NCBI GenBank assembly: GCA_024760905.1
Contig: CM045745.1
Span: 4,668,782-4,732,781, forward strand
Length of the DNA: 64,000 nt
Source of the DNA: Plotosus lineatus
Taxonomy: Eukaryota > Chordata > Actinopteri > Siluriformes > Plotosidae
Reading direction: 5' to 3'
This document shows, piece by piece, positions 23,601 to 36,200 of the stretch. The stretch's first letter is position 1. Every line of letters starts with the position of its first letter. The translations under genes were made by a program, and so were the position numbers. The notes beneath the pieces were generated by a model that saw only the letters and a program-made list of their open reading frames with translations, did no database searches and had not been told where the DNA came from.

Positions 23601-24822
23601 TAACCTTCAAAGTCGAACACACAAAGCAAACAAACAAAAATAAATCCTTGGATGAGGTAATAAACTAAGTCAACAAAGGAATGGCATCCTCATTCTCAAC
23701 CTTACCCGAATATCAGGTTCAGACTTTCCTTGAGGATTTGATTATCTATAACTTTCATATGACGAGCTACTGATACTATGTACTAGATGCTAATATGTTT
23801 TAAGCAATAAGCAACTGAAAAATTAACCGTGACCTTCAAAGACCTCTGAATCATTGATTTTATTAATAAGTACAGCTTGGCTGAATAAAGCTTATGAAGA
23901 AAGATTCAGGCCTCCTGAGAAATATATAAAGAAACATGTTCTTGGTAATTAAAACAAAAGGTAGTCAAACATTTTCACTTTATCATTTGGTTGACACCAT
24001 TTGGCCCCAAATATTACTGATAATCCACTTGTCATAAGAGGGCTATTTCAGGATGCGTATTAAGGCTCTGGGCCATACCTCAGTGCTCCATATGCAGATT
24101 AAATGGAGAGCATAGAGAGTTTTACACTAGAATGTTTAACACTCGTGAACACGTGACATTTTCGAATAAAATCAAATTCCATATATGACCATCGGCTACA
24201 GTTATAGAAATGGTTGTCAAATAATTTCTGTGTTTGAAGACACCGTTTCGGAACATTACGACTACAATGCTACTGTTTACTGAATTCAGTTTGTCCTGCT
24301 ATAGAAGTCTCATTTACAATAGACATCACTATGCGCTGGACTGGACCATAGAACATCCAGACACCGATATAGTGTCCCTAGGCTACAAGACATGTGCTAC
24401 TTCAAGAGACTTTTTTTAAAGATGCATTTCGCTTTACATAAAAGGACTGTAGTGTGGTTGAAAAAAATCAGCAAGCTGAAATTGAATTGAGAATAAAATT
24501 TAATGCTACGGATCTCACAAACATTTGTACAACTAGCTTCATCAATTAAAATATCATTTTACAAATGAGTACATGTGTCATTCAGAAAATTTGTAGCAAA
24601 CAGAAACATACATGCCTCATCCTGCACAAATAACCATTAAACAAATTACAAACACTGGACAAGAATAGATGACAGACTGTTAAAATGGACTGGACAGAAA
24701 ATTAAAGAATTCAAAAACTATTTATGACTCACCTTTGTGAGGGAGTCAACCATGACTTGTCCCTCTTGGGGGGACGGTGCTGAGCTCCCATCATCAGTGA
24801 CCTTGTTATTACAGAGCAGCAT
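20624..24822 (-). CDS. rgs9bp: rgs9bp, regulator of G-protein signalling 9-binding protein (R9AP)
   Basis: Three minus-strand exons, 24733-24822, 22613-22919 and 20624-20991, join in phase to 254 residues. Exon 2 begins VVACYRHLASCIGG, and exon 3 carries VAARALSMPDLQ, a t-SNARE-like heptad region around 160-195 with MEMKVNVLRWTVEAQGPQ, and a C-terminal membrane anchor (about 230-254). This order matches the R9AP family. Known role: R9AP tethers the RGS9-1/Gbeta5 GTPase-accelerating complex to photoreceptor disc membranes and sets the recovery rate of phototransduction. The start is uncertain: the ATG at 24820-24822 gives a 30-residue exon 1, while a downstream in-frame ATG would begin MVDSLTK. 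I prefer the upstream one because the downstream one would cut off helix residues present in relatives. The human gene is, as I recall, intronless, so the split structure is notable. Intron 2 carries three SINEs. Confidence 0.9.
21246..21600 (+). repeat. tRNA-derived SINE, family 1 (tail type A, RTE-like)
   Basis: The head and body match the other family-1 copies. The 3' part switches to tgctaaagggttgtgtcagg and aagggcacc, then ends gtggcgacccctgaaaaagg...aaaagaagaag. The last segment matches the 3' end of the RTE LINE (gtggcgacccctgaagggaa...aaaagaagaa at 36377-36416). The aggaagggcat segment matches the RTE 5' region near 33352. It lies in rgs9bp intron 2. Confidence 0.85.
21608..21858 (-). 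repeat. tRNA-derived SINE, family 1 (tail type B), inverted
   Basis: Begins ttctgaatcgctttatccta at the left, followed by the body in reverse, and ends at gctgcactgggggtt. Placed tail to tail with the preceding SINE. Confidence 0.8.
21938..22218 (-). repeat. tRNA-derived SINE, family 1, internally deleted
   Basis: A tail-B stub (accgcttaatcctaattagg) jumps directly to gccaggccatcgcagggcgg, so about 60 bp of tail is deleted. The head is intact at the right with the box B complement (gggactcgaacccccaacct). Confidence 0.8.
23078..23238 (+). repeat. Dispersed repeat (fish SINE-like)
   Basis: Carries agcatttggaagatgctctt and atccaaagcgaattacagtt, then gtgggaattgaactgctgac and a gccaccactgcct end. 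These are phrases I associate with a common fish short repeat. It lies in rgs9bp intron 1. Confidence 0.5.
23344..23580 (+). repeat. Family 3 SINE-like repeat
   Basis: The head caggacagtggcgcagtggt (tRNA-like) is followed by agcaagaaggccttggttc and the cctctgagtactccgatttc body. The copy ends at gataaaaattaagtggctta. It lies in rgs9bp intron 1. Confidence 0.65.
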
Positions 24823-24988
24823 AAGGTTGTTTCTTTTGGGTGGACCGGATAAACCCCTGTCCTGGTATCTGAAAGTGCAGGATTCCCACTCAAATTGACT
24901 TGATCAGATTCATGTCCTCCTGTCTGTTTGTTTTGAAGCCAATATTCACAACATCTAGTTTGTCTAATGGCCAATCCAAAACTTTTAT

Positions 24989-25021
24989 CTCAGAAAAAAA
25001 AAAAAAAAAAAAAAAAAAAAC
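24989..25021. repeat. Poly(A) run
   Basis: About 30 consecutive A residues, roughly 170 bp upstream of the rgs9bp start. No retroelement body is recognisable next to it. Confidence 0.9.
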
Positions 25022-26892
25022 TCAGTCGTGCTTACAAAACAAGGAGAACATATAAAGGGATTGCCGGCTGAGTTGCAAGCAGTGTGTGTTAATCCAGAAA
25101 CTGAGCCCTGCACACTGATGTGCGCAAGCAAGAGCAGCTAAGCTTATTATCTGCTGCTGAGAGGTGCAGCTATGCTGGAACCTGAGAAAACAGCAAAACC
25201 ACACTGTCTTCAAAATGGCACAGGCAGAACCCTCTGTCTTTCACTGTCATTCTCTCTCTTCTTGCCTCACTCATTTTTTATAAACAAAAGAAGACTGAGA
25301 GCTCCATTGTGTTTGTGATTATTCCTGGAACAGTGATGTGATCTACGGATGTTAAGTTCATTACACATACAGTGCTGTTATACATTTAAAAAGCAAAATT
25401 AGTAATGTTATTGCTGATTTTTTTTAAAAGCAGATGTTTTTAAGATTATATTTGGAGATTTCTATGATCATAATCATGAAATCCCGGTCAATCTTATTTT
25501 TACAGGGCGGTGTGAATGTCATATAGCGCACAACATCAGATCTGTTATTTGACCTTGCATGACAAGGAACTTTTCATCAGAAATGAAAACTATTTCTTAA
25601 AGCCCTCGATGGGTGATAAATACTTTTTTTTTGTCATTGTGTATTCCTGTTCAATTGTTGACCATCTGGTCATTCAGCAACATATGCTTATATTCCATAA
25701 TTCACACCAAGCAGTTAAGTACAACAGGTGAGTGACCTTTGTGCCAAAAATAATCTGATTAAAGACAGGCTTAAATAATCCCTAAACTATAGCGACACGA
25801 CTGGCCCTGAAATCCAAACTGAAGTGCTTCCTTAGTGACTAATAAGCTCTCACTTTCAGCTTAATGCTCGACAGTAGGTATGTGTATATCAATAGACCCA
25901 AATTTATAAATAAAACATAATTAAGGGTGAAATTGTCATTTATACTGGCAAAGCAAGTTTTCAAATAGCCCCTTTGCATCGTTGTATGTGTATGTTTAAG
26001 GTTATGTAGCCTTTTGGATTTTTAAATGGTGATTTTGATGATGTCTTGATTTGTATCCCACTGTGGAGCAACAATTATTAAAAAAATACTTGGAACAACA
26101 ACACTTATATTAAATACAAGACTATCGATATTATTAAGGTGTTGTCTTTTAAACAGAATTCAAAAACAATACAGAATATTTTACCTACGTATGACATAGA
26201 GACAAAAAGACATTAGAAGTAATATTAAGATCAGAAAAAAACAATATATCTTGGATTTATTCTGTCTGCAATGAAATACAAAGAATACAAAGAATGTTTA
26301 GAAATCACTACTTTTGTTTGTACTTTCCTTTTTCATACCATCTCAAGTTTTCCCCAAGATTTGAAATAATATTCCTTATAACACAGGAATTTGATTGGTC
26401 CTCTATCTTGTGATTATAAACATTATTATTCATTCAAGAGACGTTCTCATATCTAATTGATGGAAAGCCATCAAATACTGTAATTCTTGATGTTTCATCA
26501 TTGACGTAGGATAACTGAAATATTGCACTGTTGCACCAGATAAGTTGAATAATTATTGCACAACTGGTATGCGCAGCACAGCAGCGTATACTTTGAAAAT
26601 ATTTGGAATGCATAATAAAGGAATTACATAATTTGACTTTTGTTTTCACAGTATATTTTTCAAACACACGATAATTCCACATTCATCTACAGTTCCTCAG
26701 AAATTTTCTCAAAGAATTTCCTCCAAGAGTTTTTCCTCGAGAGATTGTAGATGGTAAAGAGAATAATTTGTCGATATTTTCTGAAATTGCAATTTTTTTT
26801 TTAGGTCTGATTGTAGAGTTACAGGACTCGGTGACGATTTTCTGACAAGTAAGATATTGATTTCACTGATTCAAGAGAATTATTCAATTAAA
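25022..26892. other. Intergenic stretch, rgs9bp 5' flank
   Basis: No convincing gene. The part nearest rgs9bp (about 25022-25215) would hold its 5' untranslated region and promoter. The rest is AT-rich with no recognised transposon. Confidence 0.4.
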
Positions 26893-27362
26893 TTCAATTC
26901 AGAGTTATTTGTATAGCACCCCCTCCTTGAATCGCCACCTTATCGTGGTGGAGGGGTTTGCGTGACCTAATGATCCTAGGAGTTATGTTCTCGGGGGCAT
27001 AATGCCCCTGGTAGGGTCACCCAAGGCAAACAGGTCCTGGATGAAGGTCCAGATGAAGTGCAGTTCACAAGACCGCTATGATAAATTTAAAAAAGGACAC
27101 AGTTTCCCTTGCCCGGATGCGGGTAACCAGGGGTCCCTCCCTGGAGCCAGGCCTGGGGGATGGGCTCGAAGGCGAGTGCCTGGTGGTCGGGCTTCTGCTC
27201 ATGGAGCCCAGCCGGGCCCAGCTCGAAAAGGAGACATGGGTCCGCCTCCCCATGGAGCCACCACCTGTCGGAGGGGCTATAGGGGTTGGGTGCAATGTGA
27301 GTCAGGTGGCAGCCGAAGGCATTGGTTCTGTCAGATCAATCCTCGGTTACTGACTCTGACTC

Positions 27363-27989
27363 TTGGGACATGGAATGTCCCCTCTCTGGCGGGGAAGGAA
27401 CCTGAGCTGGTGTGTGAGGTGGAGAGATACCCGACTAGATGTAGTTCGGCTCACTTCAATACATCGCTTGGACTCTGGAACCACCCATCTTGAGAGAGGC
27501 TGGACCTTATTCCATTCTGGAGTTACTCATTGGGAGAGGCGGCGAGCCGGTGTGGGCATCCTTGTTGCCCCCTGTCTTGGTGCTCAAAGCTTGGGGTTCT
27601 CCCCGATCTACGAAAGGGTAGTTTCATTCCGCCTTTGGGTGGGGGGACGGGTCCTGACTGTTATTTGTGCTTATGCACCAAATCACAGTTCAGAGCACCC
27701 ACCTATCTTGGAGTCTTTAGGTGGGGTGTTGGAGAACATTCCCACCGGAGACTCACTCATTGTCTTGGGAGACTTCAATGCTCATGTGGGCAATGATAGT
27801 GTGACCTGGAAGGGTGTGATTGGTAGGTACGGCCTCTCCAGTCTGAACCCGAATGGTATTTCTTTGTTGGACTTCTGTGCTCACTTTGTAGTCGACTTTG
27901 CAGTTGTGTCACCGGACTTCAACCTACGGTGCACTTGGCACCAGGACACCCTAGGTTGCAGTTCGATGATCGACTTTGTAATCATGTAA
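27363..27989 (+). pseudogene. Rex3 endonuclease region
   Basis: A 208-codon ORF with [44 protein letters not shown] and [11 protein letters not shown]. The GDFNAHVG motif is typical of apurinic-type LINE endonucleases. It ends by stop just before the SINE insertion. Confidence 0.85.
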
Positions 27990-28025
27990 CCGGACTTGTG
28001 GCCATATTTTCTGGACATACATTGG

Positions 28026-28317
28026 CGTGGGACCAGTGGTATAGTGGTTAGGGTGCTGGACTCATGATTAGGAGGTTGTGTGTTCGAATCCCAGTTAGAC
28101 CACCACTGTGATAAGACCCCTGAGCAAGGTCTTAACCACAAGTGTGCCTCTGTTCACCCAGCAATATAAATGGGTACCAGTAAAAAAATACTGGGACAGT
28201 AACCTGCGATGGACTAGCGTTCTATCCAGGAGGAGTTGAACTCCTGTTCACTTCACGCGATGGAAACTGGAAATAAGCACCAGCCTGATCAGTCACTTGG
28301 CTTGGGTGCAAAAACAA
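28026..28317 (+). repeat. tRNA-derived SINE, family 2, inside Rex3
   Basis: Head gaccagtggtatagtggtta, box B gttcgaatcccag, then the body and a tcacttggcttgggtgcaaa end plus a short A-rich tail. It interrupts Rex3. Flanking ttctggacat and ttctgcacac are a probable diverged target-site duplication. Confidence 0.85.
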
Positions 28318-29405
28318 AAAAAAAGTTCTGCACACTCGGGTGAAGAGGGGAGCTGAGCTGTCAACCAATCACCACCTGGTGGTGAGCTAGCTTCGATGGT
28401 AGGGAAGACTGCCTTTCAGACCTGGCAGGCCCAAACATGTAATTGGGGTCTGCAGGGAACATTTGGCGGAGTCTCCTGTCTGAGAGGCCTTTAACTCCCA
28501 CTTCCAGCAGAGCTACAACCACGTCCCAGAGGAGGCAGGTAACATGTAATCTGAATGGGCCATGTTTCGTGCCTCCATTGCTGAGGCAGCAGCCCATAGC
28601 TGTGGCTGGAAGGTTGTCAGTGCTTGTCATGGTAGTAACCCCCGAACCCAGTGGTGGACACCTGTGGTGATGGGGGCCGTACAGCTGAAAAAAGAGGCCT
28701 CTCAGGTCTTATTGGCCTGTGGGACACCTGAGGCTGCAGACAGGTACTGGCAGGCCAAACGTGCTGCAGCCGAAGTCACAGATGTGAAGTCTCGGGCATG
28801 GGAGGAGTTCGGTGAGGGCCTGGAGAGTGATTATCGGTTGGCCTCAAAAAGGGTTTGGACCACCATCCAACGCTTCAAGTGGGGGTACCACTGTTTACTG
28901 TTGGGGTCGAGCTGCTCACCTCAACTGGGGATGTCATCGGGAGATGGAAGGAATACTTTGAGGACCTCCTCAATCCCACCAACATGCCCTCCGTGGAGGA
29001 GGAAGACCCTGGGGGTTTGGGCAGGGTTCTGCTCATCACTAGAATGGAGGTCACTGAGGTAGTCAAAAAGCTCCTCAGTGGTCAGGCTCCAGGGAAGCAT
29101 GAGATCCGCCCTAAATATCTCAGGGCTCTGGATGCTGTAGGACTGTCTTGGTGACATGTCTCTGCAACATTGTTTGGTCATCAGGGGCTCTATCTCTGGA
29201 TTGGCAAACTGGGGTGGTAGTCCCCACCGGAGGGTGTGTTCCAGTTATTGGGGAATGGCACTCCTCAGACCTACCTGGGAAAGTCTATGCAGGGGTAGTG
29301 GAGAGGCGGATCCGACCGATAGTCGAACCTCAGATTCAGGAGTAACAATGAGGTTTTCATCCTGGCCGTAGCATTCTTAACCAACTCTGTACACTCCACA
29401 GGATC

Positions 29406-30210
29406 TTGGAGGGGGCATGGGAGTTTGCCCAATCTGTCCACATGTGTTTTATGGATTTTGAGAAAGTTTTCGATCGTGTCCATTGGGCTATTTTGTGGGG
29501 CGTTCTGGACTGGTTGCTACGGGCCATTCGATTGCTATGTCACCAGAGCCAGAGTTTGATCCGTATTGGTAACAACAGGTTGAATTCGTTTCCGTTGAGG
29601 GTTGGAGTCCACCAAGGCTGTCCTTTGTCACCGATTCTGTTCATAACTTTCATGGACAAAATTTGTAGGCGCAGCCGAGGCGTTGAGAAGTTCTGGTTTG
29701 GTAGCCATCAGATCTCATCTCTGCTTTTTGCAGATGATGTTGTGCTTTTTGGCATCATCAAGCCAGGACCTCCAGCTCTCATTGGAGCGATTTTCAGTCG
29801 AGTGCAAAGTGGCCGGGATGAAAATCAGCACTTCCAAGTCCGAGGCCATGATTCTCAGTATCTTGGGGTTCACGAGTGAGGGAAGGATGGAGCGAGAGAT
29901 CGACAGGCGAATCATTGCAGCCTCTGCTGTAAAACAGAGCCTGTACCAAGCTGTCGTGGTGAAGAGGCAGCTGAGCCGCAAAGCAAAGCTCTCAATTTAC
30001 CAGTCGATCTACGTTCTAACCCTCACCTATGGTCACGAGCTTTGGGTAGTGACCGAAAGAACAAGATCACGGATACAAGAGGCAGAAATGATCTTCCTTT
30101 GCCAGGTGGCAGGGCTTTACCTTAGAGATAAGGGCAAAAGCTCTAACATCCGGAGAGAGCTTGGAGTAGAACAGCTGCTCCTCTGCATTGAGAGGGGCCA
30201 GTTGAGATAG
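29406..30210 (+). pseudogene. Rex3 reverse transcriptase, frameshifted
   Basis: Two overlapping frames. The first has MCFMDFEKVFDRVHWAILWG, GVHQGCPLSPILFITFMDKI and SSLLFADDVVLFG (catalytic FADD). The second carries KISTSKSEAMILS, GRMEREIDRRIIAASAVKQS, YQAVVVKRQLSRKAKLSIYQ, YVLTLTYGHELWV and AGLYLRDKGKSSNIRRELGV. A frame shift after the catalytic loop separates them. Confidence 0.9.
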
Positions 30211-30888
30211 CTCGGGCATCTGGTCAGGATGCCTCCTGAACGTCTCCCTGGTGTGGTGTTCTGGGCATGTCCAACCGGGAAGAGACCCAGGGTTGACCTA
30301 GGACACGCAGGAGGGACTATGTCGCTTGACTTGTCTAGGAACGCCTTACTGTCCCCCCGAAAGAGCTGGAGGAAGTGGCTGGGGACATCTAGACCTCATT
30401 GCTTAGGTTGCTGCCCCCACGACCAAACCCTGGAAGAAGCGGAAGAAGATTATGATGATGTACAGTATAGAGCTTTTTACAGTTGACATTGTTGCAAAGC
30501 AGCTTTACACAGTAAAGCGGTAAAAGTCAGGGCTTACAAAGTATTAAAGAAGTTAAACATTTCCTATAAGCCCTACACATCACCCACGGTGACGGTGATG
30601 AGGAAAAACTCCCTCAGTAGATGCGAGGAAGAAGCCTTGAGAGGAACTGGGTCCACAAGGGAAACCCATTCTCATTTGGGTGGAACCATAGAAACACACA
30701 AACCGTTCATTATTATTATTGCAATTCATTATTTTTCATTCATTGAAATTCATTACATTTTGGACTGTCCTAAATAATTGTGGAAAAAGAGTTTATATCT
30801 CTAGTAGTGAAAAGTCATCTTCACAGTCTGTTAGTGCATACCCGAGTCTATTTTAGATCTTCATCAGCAGGAGGGAGGGGTTTCCAAG

Positions 30889-31062
30889 ATGAGAACTCCA
30901 GTCAGCATCAGCACACCACCACAGGACCCAGAAAGCAGAAGGATCAGGATCACCGATATCCCAGAAGGGGAATGTGTACCTGAACAAAAATTTGCTTGTG
31001 ACATCGTTGTATCTTTCACCTTCACTACCTGGAGCCATATCGCTATAATTTGTATGAATTGA
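30889..31062 (+). CDS. Unrecognised 57-codon ORF, possible host exon
   Basis: An ATG-to-stop ORF whose middle reads STPPQDPESRRIRITDIPEG, a composition more protein-like than the surrounding AT-rich DNA. The sequence before the ATG is tttccaag, which could be a splice acceptor. On the other strand the same DNA has a short ORF from 31038 (MAPGSEGERYNDVTSKF) followed by a GT, so the coding strand is uncertain. I recognise no family. It could be an exon of an unplaced gene, a repeat-derived fragment, or chance. Confidence 0.25.
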   Translation: MRTPVSISTPPQDPESRRIRITDIPEGECVPEQKFACDIVVSFTFTTWSHIAIICMN

Positions 31063-31127
31063 AATAGTTACACTAATTTTAACTTAAACCTCATAGAAAT
31101 TACAATTATAGTAAGATGTAGTACAGG

Positions 31128-31421
31128 GCAGTGGTGATCCAAAGGTTGGGGATTCGAGTCCCACTCTCCACAAGGTTGTCACTGTTCCCCCAGTGCAGCT
31201 AACTGGGTTATCAAAGGCGAGCCATGTCTCTCACTGTCTATGGTGAGAGGTTCATGTAGAAGAACCATTGCTGACTTTCATAAAGAGTAGCTGCAAAGTC
31301 GTCAGCGTGCTTCTGTCCCTTCCTAAAGGGTTGTGTCAGGAAGGGCATCCGACGTAAAAACCTCTGCCAAATCAAATGTGCGAATCATTCACTGAAAAGG
31401 GGAAAAAGCTGAAAGGAAATC
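31128..31421 (+). repeat. tRNA-derived SINE, family 1 (tail type A, RTE-like), head deleted
   Basis: ggcagtggt jumps to gatccaaaggttggggattc, removing most of the tRNA-like 5' part. The body is intact. Tail A reads cctaaagggttgtgtcagga, agggcatccgacgtaaaaac and ends aaaaaagctgaaaggaaa-like near 31420. Confidence 0.8.
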
Positions 31422-31439
31422 TCAAATCTCATGTAGTAC

Positions 31440-31765
31440 TGGCAGGCGTTGGTGGCCTGGTGGTAAAGGTGCTGGATCACTGATCCCAAGATTGGGGGTT
31501 CAAGCCCCACTCTCAACAGGTTGTCACTGTCCCCCAGTGCAGCTAAATGGGTTATCAAAGGCCAGCCATGTCTCTCGCTGTCTATGGTGGGAGGTTCATG
31601 TAAAAGAACCATTGCTGACCTTTGACAAAAGTAGCTGCATAGGAATCAATGTGTTTTCGCCCTCTGATGGCCTGGCGAGCTGTCCAGCGTGTACTCTGCC
31701 CTCGCCCGGAGTCGGCTGGGAGGGATGACCCTAATTAGGATTAAGCGGTTACAGAAAATGAATGA
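31440..31765 (+). repeat. tRNA-derived SINE, family 1 (tail type B)
   Basis: Full head (ttggtggcctggtggtaaag) and body, and tail B ending attaagcggttacagaaaat. It lies directly after a tail-A copy in the same orientation. Confidence 0.85.
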
Positions 31766-32204
31766 ACAATGATCAAAGATGATTCAACACAGGGACTATA
31801 ATGCAAGTTAGCACCACAATGAAAGAGGAAATGCAGTGAGTCTATAAAGAGGATTTTCAGGCCTTGTAGATGTTCACAAAGAGTCAGAATAAGTCGCTCT
31901 TGATGAAATTGTCTGTCAAATGCCATAAATGCAATTTTAGAAGACAACAACTCATTATGGTGTATTAGTCCATTTAGTGATTCAAAGTTCTGTTCCATGT
32001 TGGTCTTTAAGTGGTGGGTATTGGGTTTTAGGTATTTTAGTCCATTTGGATTTTTGAATTGTTGTGCTGCCTTGTGATGATGTGGCAAGCTGATCACGGG
32101 GTATCCAGACTCTGGGAGATGTAAGCAGCTTGCGAAATGAATGAGTGCTTACCATATACAATGAGAGAATTCAAAATAAAAATGTTTTATTCTTTTTAAA
32201 GACT

Positions 32205-33234
<1,030 letters not shown>

Positions 33235-33246
33235 TTAATTTAGCAT

Positions 33247-33266
33247 AGTCCCACACAGCATTTCAA
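33247..33266 (+). repeat. 5' target-site duplication of the RTE copy
   Basis: agtcccacacagcatttcaa, identical to 36416-36435. Confidence 0.95.
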
Positions 33267-36200
33267 TGCAGCCATGAGGCGGGGGGGCACTAACCAGTGT
33301 CTCTCCCCCTTATGCTGGTCCCAAGCCCGGATAAATGCAGAGGGTTGCGACAGGAAGGGCATCCGGCATAAAACTTCTGCCACATTAAAAAATGCAAATG
33401 GTCAAAACAAAATTCATACCGGATCGGTCGAGGCCCGGGTTAACAACGACCGCCATCAGTGCTGTCAACCAACAGGGTTCTGATGGAAATTGGACTACTG
33501 TGGGTCGAAGACGTCGAAGAAGGTGAGGTGGGAGGTGTGTCTGTAGGCAGAGAGAGAAAAGGAAATGCGTGAGCCGAGGACTGAGAGTAGGGACTTTGAA
33601 TGTTGGAACTATGCAAGGAAAAAATAGAGAGCTGGCTGACATGATGCAGAGGAGGAAGGTGGACATACTGTGTGTTCAGGAGACCAGGTAGAAAGGTAGC
33701 AAGGCTAGAAGCTTAGGAGCAGGGTTTAAACTGTTTTATCACGGTGTGGGTGGGAAGAGAAATGGAGTAGGAGTCATCTTGAAGGAGGGGTTTGTCAGGA
33801 ATGTTCTAGAAGTGAAAAGAGTGCCAGACAGAGTGATGAGTCTCAAGTGAGAAATTGAAGGTGTGATGTTCAATGTTGTTAGTGCTTATGCCCCACAGGC
33901 AGGATGTGAGCTAGAAGAGAAGGAGAGATTCTGGAGTGAGTTAGATGAAGTGATGTAGAGTACCCCCAGAGGTGAAAGAGTGGTCATTGGGACAGACTTC
34001 AATGGACATGTTCGTGAAGGCAACAAAGGGGACGAGGAAGTGATGGGCAGGTTTTGTATCCAGGACAGGAACACAGAAGGACAGATGTTGAGTGATTTTG
34101 CAAAAAGGATGGAAATGGCTGTGGTAAATACTTTCTTCAAGAAGAAACAGAAGCATAGGGTGACTTATAAAAGCGGAGGTAAGATCACACAGGTAGACTA
34201 CATCTTGTGTAGGCGATGTAATTTGAAGGAAGTCAGTGACTGCAAAGTAGTAGTGGTTGAGAGTGTTGCCAAACAGCATAGGATGGTGGTGTGCAGGATG
34301 ACGCTGATGGTGAGAAAGGTGAAAAAGGCAAAGACAGAGCAGAAGACAAAGTGGTGGAAGCTGAAAAGGGAAGAGTGTCATGTTTTCTTCAAGGAGGAGT
34401 TGAAACAGGCTTTGGGTGGCCAGGAAGTGCTTCCAAATGACTGGACAACCACAGCAAATGTGATCAAGGGACACAGGTAGGAGAATACTTGGTGTGTCCT
34501 CTGGAAGGAAAGTAGATAAGGAGACTTGGTGATGGAATGAGGAAGTGCAGGAGTGTGTACAAAGGAAGAGGTTAGCTAAGAAGAAGTGGGACATAGAGAG
34601 GACCGAAGAGAGTAAACATGAGTACAGGGAGACACAGCGTAAAGCGAAGGTAGCGGTGTCAAAGGCCAAACAGAGGGCGTATGATGACTTGTATGATAGG
34701 TTGGACAATAAGGAGGGAGAAAATTATTTATACAGGTTAGCACAGCAGAGAAATAGAGATGGGAAAGACATGCAGCAAGTTAGAGTGATAAAGGACACAG
34801 AGGGAAATGTATTGACCGATGACAGAAGTGTGCTGGGAAGATGGAAAGAGTACTTTGAAGAGCTGATGAATGAGGAAAATGAGAGAGAAAAAAGAGTAGA
34901 AGGGGTGACCGTTGAGGACCAGGAAATAGCAAAGATTAGTAAGGGAGAAGTGAGGAGGGCATTGAAGAGGATGAAGAGTGGAAAGGCAGTTGGCCCTGAT
35001 GACATACCAGTTGAGGTATGGAAGTGTCTCGGGGAGGTAGCAGTAGATTTTCTGACAAGAATATTCAACAAGGTCTTAGAAAGTGAGCAGATGCCGGAGG
35101 AATGGAGGAGAAGTGTGCTTGTGCCCATTTTTAAGAACAAGGGAGATGTACATAGTTGTGGCAACTACAGAGGGATAAAGTTGATGAGCCATACAATGAA
35201 GTTATGGGAAAGAATAGTGGAAGCTAGACTAAGGGCAGAGGTCAGCATTTGTGAACAACAGTTTGGTTTCATGCCAAGAAAGAGCACCACAGATGCAGTG
35301 TTTGCTTTGAGGATGTTAATAGAGAAGTACAGAGAAGGTCAGAGGGAGCTGCATTGTGCCTTTGTGGATCTGGAGAAAGCATATGACAGGGTGCCGAGAG
35401 AAGAACTGTGGTATTGTATGAGGAAGTCTGGAGTGGCAGAGAAGTATGTTAGAGTGGTGCAGGACATGTATGAGAGATGTAAGACAGTGGTGAGGTGTGC
35501 TGTCGGTGTGACACAAGAGTTCAAGGTGGAGGTGGGACTACATCAAGGGTCAGCTCTCAGCCCCTTCTTGTTTGCTATGGTGATGGACAGGCTGACAGAC
35601 GAGGTTAGCCAAGAATCTCCATGGACGATGATGTTTGCAGATGACATTGTGATCCGTAGTGAGAGCAGAGAACAAGTGGAGGAAAATCTAGAGAGGTGGA
35701 GGTATGCCCTGGAAAGTAGAGCAATGAAGGTTAGTCTCAGTAAGACAGAATACATGTGTGTGAATGACAAGGACCCAAGAGGAACGGTGAGGTTACAGGG
35801 AGCAGAGATAAAGAAGGTGGAGGATTTTAAGTACTTCGGTTCAACAATCCAGAGCAAAGGGGAGTGTGGAAAAGAGGTGAAGAAGCGTGTGCAAGCAGGT
35901 TGGAATGGATGGAGAAAAGTGTCCGGTGTGATGTGTGATGGGAAGGTATCGGCAAGAATGAAGGGAAAAGTGTACAAGACGGTGATGAGGCCAGCGATGT
36001 TGTATGGGTTAGAAACAGTGGCCCTGGGGAAAAGACAGGAGTCAGAGTTGGAGGTAGCAGAGATGAAAATGTTGAGGTTCTCTTTGGGAGTAACGAGGAG
36101 GGATAGGATCAGAAATTAGTACATCAGAGGGACAGCACATGTAAGATGTTTTGGAGACAAAGTCAGAGAGGCTCGATTGAGATGGTTTGGACATGTACAG

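Larger units (their letters stand above)
26918..30462 (+). mobile_element. Rex3 (RTE clade) LINE, near complete, with SINE insertion
   Basis: Starts ccttgaatcgccaccttatc near 26924, a typical Rex3 5' end, and runs to about 30462. The endonuclease reads from 27363 (WNVPS-like [11 protein letters not shown] in one frame, then [16 protein letters not shown] near 27757). The reverse transcriptase is at 29406-30210. Sites tggcaaactggggtggtagt (29202) and caaggctgtcctttgtcacc (29613) match, as I recall them, the standard Rex3 PCR primers. A family-2 SINE interrupts it at 28026-28317. Multiple frameshifts and stops make it inactive. Confidence 0.92.

Noticed and set aside
34724..35164. Minus-strand ORFs opposite the RTE copies
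   Set aside because: They are antisense shadows of the reverse transcriptase, recurring at the same place in each RTE copy.
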